From BS750m-G28 sp035527235 (GTDB lineage: Archaea > Thermoproteota > Bathyarchaeia > TCS64), in contig DATLAV010000152.1 in assembly GCA_035527235.1 (NCBI GenBank), positions 1 through 9,146 of the forward strand: a stretch of DNA of 9,146 bases. Reading direction: 5' to 3'. Of this stretch, positions 5,173-9,146 are shown one piece after another. Position 1 is the first letter of the stretch. Every line of letters begins with the position of its first letter. Position numbers and translations under genes: made by a program. The notes below the pieces were generated by a model. That model did no database searches, had not been told where the DNA came from, and worked only from the letters and a program-made list of their open reading frames with translations.

Positions 5173-6381
5173 ATGCATGTTTCGTTAGGAACGCAGGAGA
5201 TTCTGGCATTGAAGAGCGAGGATGTAAGCGTTATAGCCGTCGCTAGCTCCCACGGCGTCATGCACGCCTACCTAGTGCTGCTCCCCGCCCTCATCCCCCT
5301 CCTGAAGGGGGAGCTTGGGAACTTGGAGACCTTGGGATTCCTGACGACCCTGGTTTTCCTGTTCTACGGCTGGGGCTCTCTGCCCGTGGGCTTCCTCGCC
5401 GACCGCCGCTCCAAGAAGACGATGATCACGGCCTCGATGGCCCTCTGCGGGCTCTCCGCCATACTGGTAAGCCTCTCCCACTCGCTCCCGCTAACGGCCG
5501 TAGGATTCATATTCCTCGGGATAGGTGCGAGTCTCTACCATCCCCCCGGATATGCCTCGATGTCGCTCCTCTCCATGGAGATGAGGGGGCGCTACATGGG
5601 CATCCAGGGCCTCGGGGGTGACATGGGGATGGCCATCTCCTTCATCACGACGACGGTCATAGGCACCTTCCTAGGTTGGAGGAACGCCTTCCTGGCCTGG
5701 GGCCTCGTGGGCGTCCTGATGGCGGTTGCGGATCACCTAGTCGTCATCGAACCAGCCTCCATCGAGGAGGTGTCAGCGCCCCGCCTCGGCGTCGTGGCGA
5801 CTCTCAGGCGGATGTTCGCGACGGATCAGCTCAGGAACCTGCTGCTGGTTTTCGTCATCGTGATCTTTAGCGGGGCCCTCTGGAACGGGGTCTCTGCGTT
5901 CATACTCACCTACATCAACGAGGTGAAGGGCGTCAGCATCCTGATGGCGGGGGGGCTCTCCACGTTGAAGTACACCGTGGGGGCCTTCGCCCAGGTGGTG
6001 GGGGGCGAGCTCTCCGACCGCCGGGGCAGGAAGGGGATGCTCATGCTCGGTTTCGGGCTGTTCTCCCTCTCCCTCTTCGCGCTGACGCTCGCCCCGGGCT
6101 CGCTGCTGGTCATGCTGCTGCTGGTCGTGGTGATGGGGTTCACCTTCTTCGTCACCCAGTCCCCTATGAACGCATTGCTGGGCGACGTCTCCCACAAGGA
6201 CACAGTGGGGATCACCTATGGCGTGAACTTCGCCGTCAAGTACGGCATCGGCAGCTTCGCACCCGCCATAGCCGGCTACCTAGCGACCCGGTACTCAATG
6301 GACTACGTGTTCTACTTCTTCGCATTGATCGCAGCCACCGCGTTTTTCGTGACGCTGTTCCTAGAGGAAAAGGAGAGGTAG
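5173..6381 (+). CDS. MFS transporter, fosmidomycin-resistance (Fsr)-like
   Basis: The 402-residue product is a 12-helix-type major facilitator protein of normal length. Motif A occurs in both halves, as GFLADRRSKK (73-82) and GGELSDRRGRKG (277-288), in the loops after helices 2 and 8. SHGVMHAYLVLLPALIPLL in helix 1 and GIGASLYHPPGYASMS (116-131) resemble the Fsr-type branch, whose members have a start of the form SH..(N/D) with LPAL.P and a G.G.S.(F/Y)HP motif. Fsr proteins export drugs such as fosmidomycin, but the family also holds transporters of unknown substrate, so drug export is only a lead. The ATG has a weak AGGA just upstream. The gene is divergent from a small winged-helix gene with palindromes between, and is followed after 59 bp by a DUF1893 gene on the same strand. 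Confidence 0.87.
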   Translation: MHVSLGTQEILALKSEDVSVIAVASSHGVMHAYLVLLPALIPLLKGELGNLETLGFLTTLVFLFYGWGSLPVGFLADRRSKKTMITASMALCGLSAILVSLSHSLPLTAVGFIFLGIGASLYHPPGYASMSLLSMEMRGRYMGIQGLGGDMGMAISFITTTVIGTFLGWRNAFLAWGLVGVLMAVADHLVVIEPASIEEVSAPRLGVVATLRRMFATDQLRNLLLVFVIVIFSGALWNGVSAFILTYINEVKGVSILMAGGLSTLKYTVGAFAQVVGGELSDRRGRKGMLMLGFGLFSLSLFALTLAPGSLLVMLLLVVVMGFTFFVTQSPMNALLGDVSHKDTVGITYGVNFAVKYGIGSFAPAIAGYLATRYSMDYVFYFFALIAATAFFVTLFLEEKER

Positions 6382-6440
6382 GGCCCCCTCTGTTTGCGTA
6401 AGGTAGAAAAGGAGCGGGCCTGTCCTTTCACGGGATCGCT

Positions 6441-6860
6441 TTGAGTAGTTACCTTCCGTTGTTGAGGGACTCGGGTGAGAGCCTCATGGTCTTCAGGGAC
6501 GATGAGGTCATCTTCTCCAGCTCATCTAGGGGCGTCGCTCCCCTCCTCGAGGTCGTCGATGCTATTGGGCTCGAAGAGCTCAGGGGGGTGGTCACTGTCG
6601 ACAGGGTGGTGGGGAAGGCGGCCGCCCTCCTGAACCTGTACATTGGGGCATCCGAGGTCCACGCTATGGTGATCAGTGTCGGCGCCGAACGTGTTCTCAA
6701 GGAGCACGGCGTGGAGTGCGTCTACTGGGAGAAGGCGGATGCTATCAAGGAGAAGGACGGCGTCATCGTCTGTCCCTTCGAGAGGCTGGTTCAGGACATC
6801 TCCGATCCCGCGGAGGCGTACGTCAAGATCGTGGAGAAGCTGGCTCAGCTATCTGGTTGA
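6441..6860 (+). CDS. DUF1893 family protein
   Basis: The 139-residue product matches the DUF1893 pattern. MVFRDDEVIFSSSSRGVAPLLE (16-37) gives the strand plus the SS..G+.PLL motif. DRVVGKAAALL (54-64) is the signature helix, and VCPFERLVQDISDPAEAY (110-127) the conserved C-terminal CP.E..+.D..DP.E motif. From memory, the family's known structure (Thermotoga maritima TM1506) has a cytidine-deaminase-like fold without the standard zinc site. That agrees with VVGKAAA standing where deaminases have H/CAE. No function is established. The start is TTG at 6441 with GGGATC upstream as a likely ribosome-binding site; an in-frame TAA at 6399-6401 with no ATG or GTG between leaves it as the best choice. 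It lies 59 bp after the MFS exporter, probably in the same transcript, and its last 38 bp overlap the opposing MFS gene. Confidence 0.85.
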   Translation: MSSYLPLLRDSGESLMVFRDDEVIFSSSSRGVAPLLEVVDAIGLEELRGVVTVDRVVGKAAALLNLYIGASEVHAMVISVGAERVLKEHGVECVYWEKADAIKEKDGVIVCPFERLVQDISDPAEAYVKIVEKLAQLSG

Positions 6861-8025
6861 TATCCCTCTTCCTCATCATCATTATCGCCGGGATCGGCGG
6901 GAGGACTATCGCTCCCGCGAGCATGAAGATGCTTGTATAGGGCATGAACACGGTGAGGACGCCAGCTAGGACGCTCCCCACGGTCGCCCCGAGGCTGAAG
7001 ACGCTGGAGAGGTATGAGATCGATAACGACTTGATCTCGGGCTCCACGAGGTCGGTGAGGAAAGCCCACTCCGAGACCGCCCTGGTCCCCCATGAGAAAC
7101 CGTAGAAGATCATTGCTACGGCGATGAGCGTCACGTTCCGGGTGAGCGCCGTCATCATGAACGACACCACCAGCAGGCCGTAGGCGGCCACCATGGGCTT
7201 CCTCCTGCCGATCCTGTCCGAGATTCTGCCCGCCGGGAACCTGGCCAGCGTGTTGGTCAACCCCCGGAGGGTGAAGAGCATCGCGATCGTGGACTCGCTC
7301 ATGTGGAGCCCCTCGTTGGCGTAGAGACTGAAGAGGGTGAAGAAGAGGCTCTGGCTCGTTGCGAAGGATGCCCGGCAGAAGGAGAGGAGGAGGACGTTCC
7401 TGTTTCCCAGGATCATCCTGAGGGACTCCCCTACGCTTAAAACGGGTTCCTCGGGAGCCCTCACGGTGCCTGTCACTCTGGGCGCCCAAAGGGCCAGGAG
7501 GGCGAGCCCCGCCACGGGGAAGCCAGCTGAGACGAGGAACAGCTGCTGGTAGTTGTACGTGGTCACGAGGACGCTGCACAGGGCCGGCCCTAGGAGCATC
7601 CCGAGGCCGAGGAAGGTCAGGTACCTCCCCATTGCGTCCCCCTGTCTGTCGGCGGGAGCCATGTCTGAGACGATGGACATGGCGATCTGGTTGAAGGAGC
7701 CAAAGGAGATGGACTCGTAGAGTAATATGAGGAGTACGTGGGTGAAGCTGTCTGCGTAGGCGTACATTGTGGACGCCGTCACCGAGACGAAGAGCCCGGC
7801 GAAGAGCATTCTCACCCTCCCGACCCGCTCGCCCAAAAGGGTGAGGGGTATGCGGAGTATAAATGGTAGGAACGCCCTGAGGCTGAAGATGAGCCCGATC
7901 TGGACCGCCGATGCGCCTAGGTCGCGGATGTAGAGGGCGTAGACGGGGGAGAGGAGGCTCCCTGAGACGACCCAGGTCGTCGCTGCCAGCATCACGGCGT
8001 AGATGTTACCCTTCCGCTGCCCCAT
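6823..8025 (-). CDS. MFS transporter, second copy, substrate unknown
   Basis: The 400-residue product is a major facilitator protein with two six-helix halves. The C-terminal half keeps a full motif A (GRISDRIGRRKP, 266-277); the N-terminal equivalent is degenerate (LGERVGRVRM, 64-73). DMAPADRQGDAMG (121-133) is the conserved loop after helix 4. The C-terminus is a short hydrophilic tail (MMMRKRDINQIAEPASPRS). It is not a close match to the exporter at 5173, so this is not a simple duplication. I chose ATG 8025. The reading frame is open to 8211, but that extension overlaps the opposing HD gene and its promoter and lacks a membrane-protein character, whereas MGQRKGNIYAVMLAATTW starts just before helix 1. 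The gene is divergent from the HD hydrolase and converges on DUF1893 with a 38-bp overlap. Confidence 0.86.
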   Translation of the reverse strand: MGQRKGNIYAVMLAATTWVVSGSLLSPVYALYIRDLGASAVQIGLIFSLRAFLPFILRIPLTLLGERVGRVRMLFAGLFVSVTASTMYAYADSFTHVLLILLYESISFGSFNQIAMSIVSDMAPADRQGDAMGRYLTFLGLGMLLGPALCSVLVTTYNYQQLFLVSAGFPVAGLALLALWAPRVTGTVRAPEEPVLSVGESLRMILGNRNVLLLSFCRASFATSQSLFFTLFSLYANEGLHMSESTIAMLFTLRGLTNTLARFPAGRISDRIGRRKPMVAAYGLLVVSFMMTALTRNVTLIAVAMIFYGFSWGTRAVSEWAFLTDLVEPEIKSLSISYLSSVFSLGATVGSVLAGVLTVFMPYTSIFMLAGAIVLPPIPAIMMMRKRDINQIAEPASPRS

Positions 8026-8068
8026 GTCACTGGCGCCCCTGAAATCGGATTCTGAGTATTGGAGCCCG

Positions 8069-8076
8069 TGATAAAC
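8069..8076 (-). promoter_or_regulatory. Candidate TATA box of the second MFS gene
   Basis: The minus strand reads AAGGTTTATCACGG, the core being TTTATCAC. About 25 nt downstream gives a start near 8047 and a leader of about 20 nt before the ATG at 8025, which also supports that start codon over the longer frame. Confidence 0.5.
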
Positions 8077-8099
8077 CTTCCTGTGAGCGCCACACGGGA

Positions 8100-8107
8100 T
8101 AATCTTA
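8100..8107 (+). promoter_or_regulatory. Candidate TATA box of the HD hydrolase gene
   Basis: TAATCTTATG on the plus strand is the only TATA-like run between the divergent genes that faces the HD gene. It predicts a transcript start near 8129 and a leader of about 27 nt. Confidence 0.4.
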
Positions 8108-8119
8108 TGAGGGGATACG

Positions 8120-8135
8120 ATCCAATTAGTTGGAT
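8120..8135. repeat. Perfect 6-bp inverted repeat at the HD gene's predicted transcript start
   Basis: ATCCAA (8120-8125) and TTGGAT (8130-8135) flank the 4-bp spacer TTAG. It lies about 16 bp downstream of the candidate TATA box and spans the predicted initiation point, a classical place for a repressor to block transcription. It could also form a tiny hairpin at the 5' end of the RNA. Confidence 0.5.
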
Positions 8136-8143
8136 TCGAGTCT

Positions 8144-8151
8144 GGTGGATC
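8144..8151 (+). promoter_or_regulatory. Ribosome-binding site of the HD hydrolase
   Basis: GGTGGATC four bases before the ATG at 8156 is close to the archaeal consensus GGTGATC. It is among the clearest Shine-Dalgarno sequences in this window and fixes the start of this gene. Confidence 0.7.
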
Positions 8152-8155
8152 GCAA

Positions 8156-8827
8156 ATGATTTCAGAGCTTGAGAGGCTGGCCAGTGAGATCGGGGACGAG
8201 GGGCTCCGCACTAAGGTCCTTGATTTCCTCAGGGTTCCCGAGATTGAGGTGGACGGTGACCCGCTTCCCTTTGATGTCTGCCCTGGGGGTGCCTACATCC
8301 ATCACTCCTACGAGGGGGGGCTGCTACAGCATACGGTGGCTGTGACGAGGCTCTGCGTCCTCCTCTGCGACCTCGTCGAGGAGGTCTACGGCGGGCAGGT
8401 CAACAGGGACCACGTGCTTGCCGGTGCTATCCTCCACGACGTCATGAAGTGCTACGCCTATATGCCCAATGGGCGGGGTGGCTTCAGGACCTCCCCCCTC
8501 GGGGAGAGGATCGACCACCTTACGCTGCTGGTGGCGGAGATGTATCGATGCGGCTTTCCCACCGGGGTCATCCACGTGGTCGCCTCCCACCACGGCGATA
8601 AGAGCCCGGTGAAGCCGAAGACCCTGGAGGCGCTCATCGTGAGCGTCGCCGACATTGCAGACTCCGAGCTGAGCCGGCAGACGTTGAGGGCTGCGGAGTA
8701 CCTCGTTAGGGAGGTGACGGGTTCGAGGAGGATGCTCGGCTCCTCCGAGGAGGCCTTGGAGGTGGTCCGGGCGAAGGCGGAGGGGGGTTGGAAGGGGGTC
8801 AGGGACCTCCTCCTCGGGGAAAACTAA
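8156..8827 (+). CDS. HD-domain metal-dependent phosphohydrolase
   Basis: The 223-residue product is built round an HD domain. Expected metal ligands are H59 in GGLLQHT (54-60), H94-D95 in AGAILHDVMK (89-98), H121, H145-H146 in VASHHGDKS (142-150), and D166 or D169 in SVADIAD. The HHSYEGGLLQHT and NRDHVLAGAILHD segments resemble the HD domain of YhaM-type 3'-5' exoribonucleases. However, the N-terminal OB-fold RNA-binding domain of those proteins is absent, and LHDVMK replaces the usual HDIGK. It may act on a nucleotide or a small RNA end; the sequence does not say which. It is divergent from an MFS gene over a 130-bp gap with a perfect inverted repeat. Its stop codon lies within the putative promoter of the tRNA-Ser gene. 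Confidence 0.85.
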   Translation: MISELERLASEIGDEGLRTKVLDFLRVPEIEVDGDPLPFDVCPGGAYIHHSYEGGLLQHTVAVTRLCVLLCDLVEEVYGGQVNRDHVLAGAILHDVMKCYAYMPNGRGGFRTSPLGERIDHLTLLVAEMYRCGFPTGVIHVVASHHGDKSPVKPKTLEALIVSVADIADSELSRQTLRAAEYLVREVTGSRRMLGSSEEALEVVRAKAEGGWKGVRDLLLGEN

Positions 8828-8831
8828 ATAT
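8824..8831 (+). promoter_or_regulatory. TATA box of the tRNA-Ser gene, overlapping the HD stop codon
   Basis: CTAAATAT lies 24-31 nt before the first base of the tRNA, the spacing expected if transcription begins at or just before the mature 5' end. The HD gene's TAA stop (8825-8827) is part of it. Confidence 0.6.
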
Positions 8832-8854
8832 TGTCCCCGTTTCCCTTAGAGGTT

Positions 8855-8940
8855 GCCGCGGTGACAGAGTGGTTATCGTGCTGGTCTCGAAAACCAGTGG
8901 CCTTTGAGCCTCGAGGGTTCGAATCCCTCCCGCGGCGCCA
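8855..8940 (+). tRNA. tRNA-Ser, anticodon CGA
   Basis: The acceptor stem GCCGCGG (8855-8861) pairs perfectly with CCGCGGC (8930-8936), with discriminator G8937 and an encoded CCA (8938-8940). The anticodon stem CTGGT/ACCAG (8881-8885 and 8893-8897) closes the loop C-T-CGA-A-A, so the anticodon is CGA (8888-8890), reading UCG. A long variable arm with GGC/GCC pairing (about 8898-8912) marks a class II tRNA, as expected for serine. The T arm is GAGGG-TTCGAAT-CCCTC (8913-8929). The D stem is weak: A10-U25, C11-G24, an A12-C23 mismatch and G13-U22. There is no intron in the anticodon loop. Confidence 0.95.
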
Positions 8941-9146
8941 CTTCGTTGTGACTTGTGGGTAGGTAAGAGGATTTATTGGAGATAATAATTGTTACCCCTT
9001 ATTGCAGTTTTTAGGTATGCATTGGTGCCCCTTTTGGCATGAACGGGATCGTACCGGGTGCGTTTTCAGTTTCCTCTCGCCGTGGGACGATGTTCTCACT
9101 CTCAGGTGCATGACCCCTCCTCTGGTTTATTCTGGGTGGTTTAGGT
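8941..9146. other. Intergenic region right of the tRNA, no convincing gene
   Basis: The first half is AT-rich (about 8968-9015). It holds TATA-like runs facing right (GATTTATTGG near 8970 and GGTTTATTC near 9124), which could belong to a gene beyond the edge. There is no clear T-tract directly after the tRNA. Confidence 0.4.
8992..9111 (-). CDS. Possible 39-codon small ORF, basic and Cys/His-containing
   Basis: The minus strand has a strong ribosome-binding-site-like GAGGAGGGGTC directly before an ATG at 9111. It opens 39 codons ending in TAA at 8992. The product begins MHLRVRTSSHGERKLK, is strongly basic, and ends with a Cys-His-Cys-Cys segment (C25, H29, C31, C36) that could bind a metal. 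There is no recognisable family and no good TATA box within the window. A frame this short can easily be chance. Confidence 0.2.
   Translation of the reverse strand: MHLRVRTSSHGERKLKTHPVRSRSCQKGHQCIPKNCNKG

Noticed and set aside
5173..8025. Recent duplication giving the two MFS genes
   Set aside because: The two proteins differ in helix-1 sequence, in the motif A of the first half and in the helix-4 region, and only share general MFS motifs. They look like separate subfamilies rather than a tandem duplication.
8026..8211. 62-codon N-terminal extension of the second MFS protein
   Set aside because: It would overlap the start and ribosome-binding site of the HD gene on the other strand and the MFS gene's own TATA-like box. 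Its Ser/Pro-rich sequence does not look like an MFS N-terminus. The ATG at 8025 sits just before helix 1.
1..9146. Mobile elements, CRISPR arrays, integrase or attachment site at the tRNA
   Set aside because: No regularly spaced repeats and no transposase or integrase motifs were seen in any frame. I saw no repeat of the tRNA 3' end in the bases to its right that would suggest integration.

Overview
The window reads as archaeal chromosome, GC-rich in its coding parts. The evidence is a partial RIO1-type kinase next to archaeal/eukaryotic-type translation factor aIF1A, TATA-like boxes about 25 nt upstream of inferred transcript starts, frequent TTG/GTG starts and T-tract terminators. The aIF1A C-terminus and gene content would suit a TACK-type lineage such as Bathyarchaeia, but that placement is only a guess from memory. 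No mobile element, CRISPR array, integrase or prophage signature is visible, so this looks like ordinary chromosome with several poorly characterised genes.

Left part (minus strand, 1-3514). aIF1A and the RIO1 kinase (cut by the left edge) form a translation/ribosome-maturation pair. Upstream of them is a tight three-gene operon, transcribed in the order PfkB-family sugar kinase, inositol monophosphatase-family phosphatase, SfsA. The phosphatase and sfsA overlap by 22 bp. The operon appears to start at a TATA box near 3323-3330 and to end at a hairpin plus T-tract at 758-805. A roughly 290-bp gap, A/C-rich on the transcribed strand, separates it from the next gene.

Middle (minus strand 3515-4988, then plus strand 5173-6860). 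A metal-dependent amidohydrolase has its own TATA box and a T-rich terminator. A 66-residue winged-helix protein is divergent from an Fsr-like MFS exporter. The gap between these two holds several palindromes packed against the transporter's TATA box, the best candidate regulatory element in the window. A DUF1893 protein follows the transporter on the same strand.

Right part (6823-9146). A second MFS transporter on the minus strand converges on the DUF1893 gene with a 38-bp 3' overlap. It is divergent from an HD-domain phosphohydrolase gene whose predicted transcription start lies in a perfect 6-bp inverted repeat. The stop codon of the HD gene lies inside the probable promoter of a tRNA-Ser(CGA) gene with an encoded CCA. 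The last 200 bp carry no convincing gene, only a weak 39-codon candidate on the minus strand.

Functionally the window mixes translation housekeeping, a sugar kinase/phosphatase pair with SfsA, and a transporter section (two MFS proteins, a small regulator, DUF1893 and an HD hydrolase) whose substrates cannot be read from sequence.
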